In this document: piece by piece, positions 15,301 to 22,441 of the stretch
How positions within the stretch are numbered: position 1 is the stretch's first letter
Layout: each line of letters opens with the position of its first letter
Origin: Phorcus lineatus
Lineage: Eukaryota; Mollusca; Gastropoda; Trochida; Trochidae
Assembly: GCA_921293015.1 (NCBI GenBank)
Contig: OV121096.1
Coordinates: forward strand, 23,385,729-23,449,728
DNA: 64,000 bases
Direction: 5' to 3'
The notes under the pieces: model-generated
Told to the model about the DNA's origin: nothing
Seen by the model: only the letters and a program-made list of their open reading frames with translations
Databases searched by the model: none
Program-made: the position numbers and the translations under genes

Positions 15301-18300
15301 AGGGTGTACAGTTTTAGTTAATGAGGGTGTACAGTTTCAGTTAATGAGGGTGTTCAGTTTTAGTTAATGAGGGTGTACAGTTTCAGTTAATGAGGGTGTA
15401 CAGTTTTAGTTAATGAGGGTGTTCAGTTTTAGTTAATGAGGGTGTACAGTTTTAGTTAATGAGGGTGTACAGTTTCAGTTAATGAGGGTGTACAGTTTTA
15501 GTTAATGAGGGTGTTCAGTTTTAGTTAATGAGGGTGTACAGTTTTAGTTAATGAGGGTGTACAGTTTTAGTTGGTGATTGTGTACACGGTGTAAATGGTG
15601 ATGATGGTGGAATAAACTTTCATTTAGTGACGAGTTCTTTATTCTGTTGATGATTTCTCCATGTTAACCCAAAATTTTTAGATAAATATTTTGCCAGTTG
15701 GATCATCTTGTACATGATTAGGTCAAGACATAGAAATTGTTTCTTTTTATCATTAGAGAACAAAGGAAATAAAACAATGAATGGCAAACAGTGCATGAAA
15801 ACAATAGAAAGAGGCAGAGGTCACATGAGAATACAAAATAAGTGTGACGTACTTCCGGTTGATTAAAAATAAGAACTGTAATTAGATGAATAATAAAACA
15901 AATAAGTGACTTTGCAATATAAAAACAAAACAAACGAAAGATGAAGGTAATCCATGGAAATAGCAGAATCCTATATACATAGAAATAGCTAGAAAATGAT
16001 AAACTAGTGTTGCACAAACTTAAATTTTAAAAATTTTCATACAAAGGAAGGTGTTTCTATAACCTGTATAAGCTGTATTTTCAATCATATTATATCATTT
16101 GTTCGAGAAACAACTTAAGATCCATTCAGCTTACGCTGATAGTCTTCCACTTAGAATCCAAAATCTAAGATTTTTATGTAAAAGCAGGTTTCTTATACAA
16201 TGGATGTTATGTTGATGAATTAATTTTGATATTTCATATTGCTTCATTTCAATAAAAAACAAGTGAGTTTCAAATAAAGAAAACAAGTCTTCTTGTTCAG
16301 AGATAATGTATACTTTCTATGAATGTACCAACTCTTCCAACCTAATCTCTGTCATAAGTGGGTCATATTTCTTGGTTCTTTCAAAATTCCTAGAGGAGAA
16401 AATTTTGTATACTGAAACCCTCAACATTATATTTAATCAATTACTGAGTTGACACTGATTTGTATGTTGTGAGAAATGACATGGCACAGGTGAAAAAACT
16501 CCAGTCTCATATCAAAATTGATTTCCAAAATGTTAAATGAAGCTTGTGTTAATATGAAGAAAGATTTTTTTTATTCTAGTCATTCCAGGTCCGTAGTTTA
16601 CCCTCAAAACCCCCAGAAAATTCCAACCCGGAATATTTCCTTGACTATGGTACTATATTAAATTTAATTTTCCAAATCATTGACCCTCCAGAGATCTGAC
16701 AGCAAAGGTGCGCTATGAGGTTTTGTCCAAGAACACATCGGTGGTGTCAGTCGGCAAAAACGGGGTGGTCACGTCTGGATCTCGGATAGGAAGTGCAGCT
16801 GTTAACGTCATCGCCGAAGAGGACTTTGGGGTCAACCAGACCCTTGTCATCCTCGTCAAGGTAAACAATAGGAAAAAGAATAATGGAATTGCTTGGATAA
16901 TGCTACATTCAAATTGTTCCATATTAAATTAAGTGGAAATGATAAATGTAATTTTTAAAGAATCCATGCTTCATTAGTTTCAGCTGGTACTCACAGGTTT
17001 CGTTGCATTGCATAGTCACAATGGTGTTGCGGGCTTCCTCCCTTCAATAGTACTAGCAGTCGTGATATAAGTGAAATACTCTTGAAAGCGGCTTTAAACC
17101 CCAAGTCACCTCACCTCACCTGACTGCATGAATAACTATAACTAAAAATTGCTTAATTGTGAAATAAATTATTGCATTTATGCAGTGTATATAAATTTTT
17201 GCCTACTATTCTGTTGCTCCACAGGTGAAGCCAGTTCTTTACATGATGATAAACGCGGACACTGCACTTCTGACCTCAACCGGTCACCTGACCTCCATCC
17301 CTGTTGGTACCACCCTCCGCTTCTCTGTTAGTTTCCATGACGACGTTGGCGCCACCTTCTACGCCACTAACGTACAGCTGCAGATAAGAAACAGCAGGTA
17401 TGGTGAAGTCTTCCACCATCTGAAATTAAACAAAAGACTCGCTGGAGGCAAAGTGGGTTTTTTTAGTAACAACATTATGTGACTTTATTGATCTAAAAAC
17501 AAATCCAGCAGGGTTAATCTTTTTTCTATTTCCAAATTTCATGTCTTAAATTTTTTAAGATTCATTTACAGCCTTTGTGGTTCTAATGGGACTGTTCAAG
17601 CAATCATACATAGTGCTATGGTCAAATGTTACTAATTATTTTTTTAATTTTTCCTCTTGGTTAATTTAATTCATCAGTATCAAAAGCAAATGGTACACTC
17701 GAGGCACATGGTGAAACATGGTGAAACTTTCACATTTATGGGAGATTTTTCCAGTCAAGGGTATAAACATTCTTTGTGTATTTCACCTAAATCAAATCAA
17801 TTTGCAGATACGACCTCCTGCAAGTATCCAAGAAGGAGGATAATAGTACACTGACCGTGCGAGCAATGGAGGTCGGACAGACCATCCTGAAGGTGTGGGA
17901 CCTCAACAAGCCCTACATGGCCGACTACATCAACATCCCTGTCGGCAAGGCCATTAAACCTATCCAGTCGACCGTCACGCTCGGCAGTGTCATCTGTTTC
18001 AGCACACCTCTCGTCTCAGACTCAGGTAGTTGCAGTTTGGTCTGTGTTCTCTTGTGTTCTTCCAGTATTATCAGGTGATAACTGCATCTGTAAACCTTTG
18101 GTCTTGTACAATTAAGAGATCTTTAGCTTTATCAGTTGTTATCTCTGAACATGCATCTGTAATCATCACTATGGAGAAATGTATCTTTGATGCAAGATGA
18201 TCATGCAGATATACCATAGTACCTTAATATAACTGGTTTAGCAATGAATTTGTCTCCAAACAATTGGTACCGCGGAAACCATTATATTGTTCTTAAATCA

Positions 18301-21300
18301 TTGAATGGATTTATGCAAACAATGAGTTAAAAGTGACTATGGTTTCATAAGTTTTACATTTGTGTTATTTATTCTGTTTGATTTGATATAATTTCATGCT
18401 GATATTCTGGTATAAGACCATCATCAGAGATGTAAAGACATACCTTTCACTTCCAGGATCATTTGGCACGTGGAAGAAGAAAGGAACCTCTGTTGAAATT
18501 GCATCACGGTCTGGTCTAGCAACCGCTGTCAGTGTTGGCAGGACCGTCATCGTCAACAATATTACCTCTGACATCGTCACTTACACAGAGGTCACAGTCA
18601 TTCCCATAGAAACTGTTTCCATTAGCAACAGCATCAGTTTCATAGCAACATATCCTGGACGTCGGCCCCTGAACATACCAGTCAGCCTTGGCCCCAACAA
18701 CAAACCTCTCGGTGAGCTTAGGGTTAAAACTGTGATGCTCTCATTGGGCATATTCATAACAATTTTATGATTTTATACTTTTGAAAACTAAAGTCATTAT
18801 ATATTCTGTTTAATACCATGGCCAAATTTGAAATGATTCAATTTCAGATGTGATTCCTGTAAATTAGGCACTAAGAATGGTTTTACACTTTCAGAAAGTA
18901 GCCATGATGTTGATGCTCTTCTTTTCTTCTAATTCTTTCAAATGGCAAATGTATTACCCAAGCAATTATTAAAAATTATTTTGCTTTAACATTTTGATGT
19001 TTGTATCAATACAAGTTTTTGTTCCACATGTAACACAGATCGAAATCTCATTTCTATACTTACAGAATGTTGAATCTTTTTCTTTTGCAGGAGAAAATTG
19101 CACAGCTGTGTTGAAATCTTCATCTTATCGACCGCCCTCACTGCCGTATCTGTGTCATCTTGAGCTGACTAACAAGAAGACTGAAATAGACATTCCTGAT
19201 CTTTTCATGGTGGCAGCAGCATTCGACTCGGAGAGAGGTGGGATTATTTGGACATAAAAAAGATTGGTTTGGATTGGCACCCAAGATTGTTTTTGAGTTT
19301 GATGTTAAAAAAAGCATTTAAGCATAGATATAATTTTGGTTAAGATAAACATTGACAGTTTATTTTTGCTTATTTCAGCTTTCCCAAACAAGAATGAATT
19401 GAAATGTTATTCTTAGTTGAGCAAAGATATGGTCTGCCAACTTTGAATCAATCAATGAAATTTTGTTCTGCCATTGTTTGCAAACCTATTATATTATACA
19501 AATAATTACTTTATTGACGGGGGCGGGATAGCGCAGTGGGTTGCGCGTTGGGCTTCGGTTCGAATTCGGCCAGGTGCTCGGCAACTTTATCTGCAGTAGA
19601 GAACTGTTCTACACGCAGTCAGGTTTGGGTGCAATGCTACACTGAAATTCAGCGCAGTACCATCCATGGTTTGATAGTTCTAGCCGATGCTCGCAGGTTT
19701 CACCGCAATGCATTGCCACAATAGTGTTGCAGGCTTTCTCCCTGCAATAATACTAGCAGCCGCGGGATAAGTGAAATAATCTTGAAAGCAGCGTTACACA
19801 CCAACCAACTTTATTGACCTTGACCTTCTCTTTTAAGGCCAGCATGTCTGCCAAGTCACACAAGTCCAGTCAGATCACCTGAACCATCAGCTGAGCACTT
19901 TTTCCTCAAAGGTCAAACTTGTTGTCACTGTTTCTCAACAGGAAGGTCAGGATGACCTTCATTCAACACAAGAGTTTGACCTTGTACCAGCATTTTACGT
20001 GCACAAGTCGGAAGTGCACCTGACGACCCTGTCTCCCCTCTCGTCTGTCCGTATCTCCACATTGTCTGGTCTGGAGAAAGATCTGGAGGTATGTCTGTAG
20101 AATGTTCTGCACTTAAATCCATTCATCTCCAACATTCGACCTTTGTGTTCTAATTCATTTTTACAAGTGTAGCCGAAGTATTGCCTGGTGAAATTTTTAT
20201 ACTTGGAAATGTTGATCCATGTTTTGGTCCCAACTTTAGTCATTCTTGCCCATGTACTACCATGGTACCACCAATAGAGTCGGCCTTATATGTTTCTTGC
20301 ATTGTGCCATACATGTCTTTCGGATCATTACCAACTTTTCAACACTTTTTATCTTATACATAAGATAAGATTAGATAAGCTTTTCTTGTGGCATAATGAT
20401 ATTAAAAAATAATCATCAGCAAGTGTACTCGTTTGTTCCAGGCATCTGTGAGTGACGCGACCCTGATAGAGGTTCTGTCACCCGAGACGGACAGTCAGTC
20501 GGGGACGGTGGTCCTATTCCCTGTCCGTCTCCTAGACTCGCTCAGTGTGTGGGAGAGGGAGAAGCTCGATCTTCACGTACAGATCAAGAATAAACGCACA
20601 GGCCAGGTTGCTAAAGTACCTGTCTTTGTGAAACTTATTGGAGAGAAACCTGATCTTCCACGTGAGTGTTAGTTATCACCTGTTCGGTGTGTCAAAGTAA
20701 AACAAAAATTGAACTTGCGTGAAAAATATTTTCATGATTTCAAAGATTAATCAACCACAATACACTTTTAAGAAATAGCTCTCTTCGTGTTGCCAGCCGT
20801 CCTTTTCTCATAGAGGTTTGTTTGTAGAATGAGTTTCAGAATGTGGCCGAACGTATCTAATAGATATAACTTCAGGACTGTCTAAAATCAGTGTCCTCTA
20901 ACATTAATCCTTTCTTCTAAAATTCGTCTTTTTCTTATAAAACATGTTGATGAATTAATGACAAGAAATGAGGACGTCTACAACAATGACCTTTAACCTA
21001 TATTCCTGTGTAAGAAATTTCTTTTACATCAAAAAAACACTTAAGTATGTTCAATAGATATTCAATGGAATGAAGACAACACGTCATTAAGCTTTATCTT
21101 CAAGTTCCCCTTGATATGAAAATTTTTCATTTTCATTACAACATGTTTGATAACTTTCTCGCCAGGATTGAGGACGGTCTACCACCGGGACGTCGGCTGG
21201 AGCACACTGATCCTCAACTTCCTCTTCAATTACCAGTCTTGGTTCGCTCTCTTCCTCCTCATCCTCGCAACCGCCATCGCCGTCCTTGTAGGTCAGTATC

Positions 21301-22441
21301 GTCTTCAAGGCTAAGTCCGCAAAGATTTCAGGAATGCTAATAATTCAAACCAAGCTGTTTCCCTGCATTTTCTTCAGCAATTATGTATTCTTTAGTAGTA
21401 ATAAGTCATTAGTTTCAAAATTTTTATTAGCAGTCTGAATAAGATAAACGCTGCCCAACGGGTAAAGTTTGTAGATACTGCACTTAGGGATGCAAATTCG
21501 TTAGTTTCTTTTCTACATAATCTGAAGGGCACAGGCAATATGTTATAACTTTAATTCCTTGTAACAAGGTTGATTGTGATTTTACTACATGAGTAGGATG
21601 TATTTAACTGATAGTGTTGATTGAATCCAACAATTGATAATACATGAATCGCTATTCCCATAGAGAGTGTTTGACAAGGTACGACTTAGTCATCTACATG
21701 AATCATATATATGTCTCTCTCTGCAGGGTACCACGTGCTAATTGGTCCGCGCTACAGAACCAGCGCCAACCAGAGCGGTTTCCTCAACACTAGTCAACAG
21801 ATGTCTCCGGGACCTAACGTCACCTTTATACAGTCTCCACCAGGTGATTATTCTCTCCCTACATTCATTTCCACGTAACCTCTGTGATAAGTGGGCTATA
21901 TTTCCATTCAGTTAAAAAAAGGAAAATTTCTCAAATCATTGTGCTTTGGCATCTGGATTAAAATAATAACTGATTCCCCTTGTTCCTCCCCACCTGATGT
22001 GACCATAGATTCTGCCCAATTGCTGACCATAGCCTTATGCTTCTAAGCACTAAACAATCCCTGAATTATCTCCTTACAGAGTCAACTCAACTAACATCTT
22101 CCCACGTTACCTCTGTAATAAGTGTGCCATGTTTCATAGTCCTTTCAAAATCAATATTAAAAAAATATCCTTGTCCAATCAGTGGAAATGTTTGGGGGTC
22201 TTGATTTAACAAAGTCTTCTCTCATCAGATTTTCCCTTCCCGATGAGATCGTAGATGCTGCCTTATTGCTGACCATAGATTAATCTTTAACATAAAACAA
22301 TCCCTGAATTCTTTTACAGGTTCCCCACCGTATGGAAGTCAGCCCTACAACTCGTCTCCGACTTCCCCTCAACTGTGGAGTGTAGGTCCCAACACCAGCA
22401 GATCTCCCGTGTTCCGGAGGGGACCGTACAGTCCATCCTGA
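212..22441 (+). CDS. NUP210: Nuclear pore membrane glycoprotein gp210, 3' part (31 exons, 5' end outside window)
   Basis: Single-pass membrane nucleoporin of the nuclear pore. In the known family a very large luminal domain sits in the perinuclear space, with one transmembrane helix and a short pore-facing tail. I joined 31 exons: 212-317, 806-889, 1795-1940, 2212-2323, 2696-2755, 6227-6273, 6638-6711, 7012-7111, 7958-8150, 8359-8465, 8616-8720, 9950-10051, 10538-10666, 11074-11201, 11713-11848, 12357-12419, 12841-13020, 13602-13682, 14071-14202, 14519-14674, 15085-15176, 16692-16860, 17225-17397, 17808-18025, 18457-18711, 19091-19237, 19838-20088, 20442-20661, 21166-21291, 21727-21843, 22320-22441. 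They sum to 4,131 nt (1,376 aa plus stop) with all phases consistent. Family landmarks are GGRRFDNFSSL (about residue 263), a BIG2-like Ig repeat around TGGPQPQ, GQTSLTASVT-type strands, and a helix with FALFLLILATAIAVLV near the C-terminus. Vertebrate gp210 is about 1,890 aa, so roughly the N-terminal quarter is missing because the window begins inside the gene. Confidence 0.95.
806..889 (+). CDS. NUP210: NUP210 exon 2 of window
   Basis: Residues 36-63, reading GNMHKFIDCREMPLNVTYSD and onward. Acceptor aatag, donor g|gtgagt. The first two bases complete a codon opened in the previous exon. Confidence 0.9.
1795..1940 (+). CDS. NUP210: NUP210 exon 3 of window
   Basis: Residues 64-112, including EGCTVLSFIAVHQGHTEVTA and the strand SITIAAYNPLK. 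The latter matches the AAYxPLK segment of animal gp210. Acceptor ctgcag, donor aag|gtagga. Confidence 0.93.
2212..2323 (+). CDS. NUP210: NUP210 exon 4 of window
   Basis: Residues 113-149, SVDPEKEAVIAVATSKEILF followed by RGGPQPWVLDSSRYFQL. The segment SKE-L-F-GGP-PW-L is strongly conserved in gp210 proteins. Donor t|gtaagt. Confidence 0.95.
2696..2755 (+). CDS. NUP210: NUP210 exon 5 of window
   Basis: Residues 150-169, LSAEKPSIITMEKMDVFSVN plus one base. Acceptor ccccag, donor a|gtaagt. A 3.47-kb intron follows, the longest in the visible part of the gene. Confidence 0.85.
3617..3818. repeat. Imperfect inverted repeat (hairpin) in NUP210 intron
   Basis: The left arm near 3617-3645 (cctgattcagggtaaaacg) matches the reverse complement of the right arm near 3789-3818 (tttaccctgatacaggatg). 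A palindrome-rich stretch of atcatgatac motifs follows to about 4010. It may be a degenerate MITE; no target duplication was identified. Confidence 0.5.
4513..4614 (+). mobile_element. Short internally deleted tRNA-derived SINE copy
   Basis: Has an A-box-like tagaacagtggtgagc, a B box gattcgaatcc and the start of the SINE body (acaactttgtctgcagtag). It then jumps directly to a cacctcacc tail. Flanked by a 9-bp direct repeat tttcagtaa at 4504-4512 and 4615-4623, so the 102-bp form itself probably retroposed. Confidence 0.7.
5648..5821. repeat. 87-bp tandem duplication
   Basis: Two adjacent 87-bp copies (5648-5734 and 5735-5821) differing at about two positions, inside the 3.47-kb NUP210 intron. 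The near identity suggests a recent event. Confidence 0.9.
6227..6273 (+). CDS. NUP210: NUP210 exon 6 of window
   Basis: Short 47-bp exon, residues 170-185, RGYHAFTVLCKDFGEQ. The ending (x)C-x(4)-GEQ matches the family. Acceptor tttcag, donor cag|gtaaga. Confidence 0.9.
6638..6711 (+). CDS. NUP210: NUP210 exon 7 of window
   Basis: Residues 186-209, TLTLKVGNEKTARNIYPASE then QTQI. The LxVGNxxxxxNxxPA pattern matches gp210. Acceptor gttccag; the exon ends two bases into an Arg codon (ag|gttatt). Confidence 0.9.
7012..7111 (+). CDS. NUP210: NUP210 exon 8 of window
   Basis: Residues 210-243, RFLCAKPVELHLQPVLNLDP then a Cys-containing loop ending HETHLP. Acceptor gccgcag, donor ccg|gtaggt. Confidence 0.92.
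7958..8150 (+). CDS. NUP210: NUP210 exon 9 of window (GGRRFDNFSSL motif)
   Basis: Residues 244-307. Carries the diagnostic gp210 segment GGRRFDNFSSLAFDWSVSNT followed by QLASIPTPHELV. Acceptor tattcag, donor a|gtgagt. Confidence 0.96.
8359..8465 (+). CDS. NUP210: NUP210 exon 10 of window
   Basis: Residues 308-343, including LQPSAKTGTVVVTATIKSYN, an Ig-like beta-strand segment. Acceptor gaatag, donor gat|gtaagt. Confidence 0.92.
8616..8720 (+). CDS. NUP210: NUP210 exon 11 of window
   Basis: Residues 344-378, containing SIELLLVQPSFISPEQVSVF and NHPSNK. The family pattern is SIELxLVxxxxxSPExVxxxNHP. Phase 0 on both sides. Confidence 0.93.
9458..9583. repeat. 21-bp minisatellite, 6 copies
   Basis: Six head-to-tail 21-bp units. 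TTTGTCAACTATTGAGAATT-type and TTTGGC-x-CTGTAGGGAATT-type units alternate, so the real period may be 42 bp. Located in the NUP210 intron before exon 9950-10051. Confidence 0.85.
9950..10051 (+). CDS. NUP210: NUP210 exon 12 of window
   Basis: Residues 379-412, VTIDVKQGSGYFYVEEYHSD then VVGLKYDVSSKSVL. GSGYF and the D-V-V turn are family features. Phase 0 on both sides. Confidence 0.93.
10538..10666 (+). CDS. NUP210: NUP210 exon 13 of window
   Basis: Residues 413-455, VSPLKDGTQTFTVYDLCLDN, then HPAGTVHISGVGSVQVMVLDK. The (V/I)xDLCL segment is conserved in gp210. Phase 0 on both sides. Confidence 0.94.
11074..11201 (+). CDS. NUP210: NUP210 exon 14 of window
   Basis: Residues 456-497, VEVRKELKARVQVLDVHGNA then LLSSFFSLMKLKLEPAADII. 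VEV-K--KA-V-VLD matches the family. Ends two bases into a codon. Confidence 0.93.
11713..11848 (+). CDS. NUP210: NUP210 exon 15 of window
   Basis: Residues 498-543, including GAVVGHTSLTASVTLPTSQV. The GxTSLTASVT stretch is highly conserved in gp210. Acceptor ccacag, donor gag|gtaagt. Confidence 0.95.
12357..12419 (+). CDS. NUP210: NUP210 exon 16 of window
   Basis: Residues 544-564, VFPPLRLEPKNMTLMIGAKF plus Q. Opens the BIG2-like Ig repeat. Phase 0 on both sides. Confidence 0.94.
12841..13020 (+). CDS. NUP210: NUP210 exon 17 of window (BIG2-like repeat)
   Basis: Residues 565-624, beginning VLATGGPQPQSTVEFSIQDS, with SSSGLLNALKLGSTRVVGKA. The pattern of an S-V-S-x-G-L turn followed by L-G is typical of BIG2 repeats in gp210. 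Exactly 60 codons. Confidence 0.95.
13602..13682 (+). CDS. NUP210: NUP210 exon 18 of window
   Basis: Residues 625-651, DDAIVNVVMLAGIRIYTPLT followed by RLQTGTQ. RxxTGTQ is a family motif. Phase 0 on both sides. Confidence 0.94.
14071..14202 (+). CDS. NUP210: NUP210 exon 19 of window
   Basis: Residues 652-695, MQAFAVGLTEHETPFTFGPS then IPPLSFHWSVNTREVVALK. PFxFG...PxLxFHWSV is diagnostic of gp210. Phase 0 on both sides. Confidence 0.96.
14519..14674 (+). CDS. NUP210: NUP210 exon 20 of window
   Basis: Residues 696-747, including FARRLFATKSGRVTLSLRVT and DLQDEVQIE. Acceptor tcccag, donor gag|gtgagg. Exactly 52 codons. Confidence 0.93.
15085..15176 (+). CDS. NUP210: NUP210 exon 21 of window
   Basis: Residues 748-777, VFDKLELVNPSVCDGQIIIT then PNTETSIRTN. 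The following intron (15177-16691) carries the 23-bp minisatellite. Confidence 0.93.
15262..15583. repeat. 23-bp minisatellite, 14 copies
   Basis: Unit acagttttagttaatgaggg plus tgt, repeated 14 times; the last unit is degenerate. Variants swap tttt/tttc and start a/t, and part of the array shows a four-unit (92-bp) pattern. Lies in the NUP210 intron after 15176. Confidence 0.95.
16692..16860 (+). CDS. NUP210: NUP210 exon 22 of window
   Basis: Residues 778-834, including VRYEVLSKNTSVVSVGKNGV and VTSGSRIGSAAVNVIAEEDF, then GVNQTLVILVK. F-G-x-NQT is a family landmark with a potential N-glycosylation site. Confidence 0.95.
16976..17118 (+). mobile_element. 5'-truncated SINE copy in NUP210 intron
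   Basis: Matches the 3' half of the 19519-19807 and 63080-63383 copies: gcattgcatag, gtgttgcgggcttcctccc, actagcag, ataagtgaaatactcttgaa, then aaacccc and a (TCACC)n tail. The tRNA-like head is absent, as expected from incomplete reverse transcription. Confidence 0.8.
17225..17397 (+). CDS. NUP210: NUP210 exon 23 of window
   Basis: Residues 835-891, starting VKPVLYMMINADTALLTSTG and including IPVGTTLRFSVSFHDDVGAT. P-G-T-x-x-F-x-V-x-FHD matches gp210. Confidence 0.95.
17808..18025 (+). CDS. NUP210: NUP210 exon 24 of window
   Basis: Residues 892-964, including VRAMEVGQTILKVWDLNKPY and VTLGSVICFSTPLVSDS. VG-T-L-VWD matches the family. Donor g|gtagtt. Confidence 0.94.
18457..18711 (+). CDS. NUP210: NUP210 exon 25 of window
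   Basis: Residues 965-1049, from GSFGTWKKKGTSVEIASRSG through YTEVTVIPIETVSI to RRPLNIPVSLGPNNKPL. At 255 bp it is the longest coding exon of the visible set. Confidence 0.94.
19091..19237 (+). CDS. NUP210: NUP210 exon 26 of window
   Basis: Residues 1050-1098, GENCTAVLKSSSYRPPSLPY then LCHLELTNKKTEIDIPDLF and AAAFDSER. A Cys-rich luminal segment; vertebrate gp210 has cysteines at the equivalent place. Confidence 0.92.
19519..19807 (+). mobile_element. tRNA-derived SINE, full length
   Basis: Begins gggggcgggatagcgcagtg (A box) with B box ggttcgaattc, then the common body (ctgcagtagagaactgttct, caggtttgggtgcaatgcta) and the 3' domain ataagtgaaataatcttgaa. Flanked by a perfect 11-bp target duplication actttattgac at 19508-19518 and 19808-19818. 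It lies in the intron just before exon 19838-20088. Confidence 0.92.
19838..20088 (+). CDS. NUP210: NUP210 exon 27 of window
   Basis: Residues 1099-1182, including GQHVCQVTQVQSDHLNHQLS and FYVHKSEVHLTTLSPLSSVR. The acceptor (cttttaag) lies 19 bp downstream of a SINE target-site duplication. Confidence 0.92.
20442..20661 (+). CDS. NUP210: NUP210 exon 28 of window
   Basis: Residues 1183-1255, from ASVSDATLIEVLSPETDSQS to VAKVPVFVKLIGEKPDLP, the last luminal Ig-like segment before the membrane. Donor c|gtgagt. Confidence 0.93.
21166..21291 (+). CDS. NUP210: NUP210 exon 29 of window (transmembrane segment)
   Basis: Residues 1256-1297. After WSTLILNFLFNYQSW comes the hydrophobic run FALFLLILATAIAVLV, the single transmembrane helix that anchors gp210 in the pore membrane. 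Acceptor cgccag, donor g|gtcagt. Confidence 0.95.
21727..21843 (+). CDS. NUP210: NUP210 exon 30 of window
   Basis: Residues 1298-1336, GYHVLIGPRYRTSANQSGFL then Ser/Pro-rich tail. The basic RYR just after the helix fits the pore-facing side. Donor g|gtgatt. Confidence 0.92.
21848..22319. repeat. Tandem duplication within last NUP210 intron
   Basis: Two diverged units of about 230-240 bp. Each starts near cacgt-acctctgt-ataagtg and ends with aaacaatccctgaatt followed by a pyrimidine stretch and acag. The unit ends are 22079 and the functional acceptor at 22319. A related piece (ctctgtcataagtgggtcat) occurs near 16350, so this is also a dispersed repeat. Confidence 0.8.
22320..22441 (+). CDS. 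NUP210: NUP210 last coding exon with stop
   Basis: Residues 1337-1376 and a TGA stop. The tail contains SPPYGSQPYNSSPTSPQLWS and ends FRRGPYSPS, resembling the Ser/Pro tail of vertebrate gp210. Acceptor tttacag; a near-copy of this acceptor lies 240 bp upstream. Confidence 0.94.

Noticed and set aside
19519-19600. tRNA gene, suggested by A- and B-box motifs
   Set aside because: The boxes belong to the SINE head; no complete cloverleaf and the sequence continues into the SINE body with target duplications.
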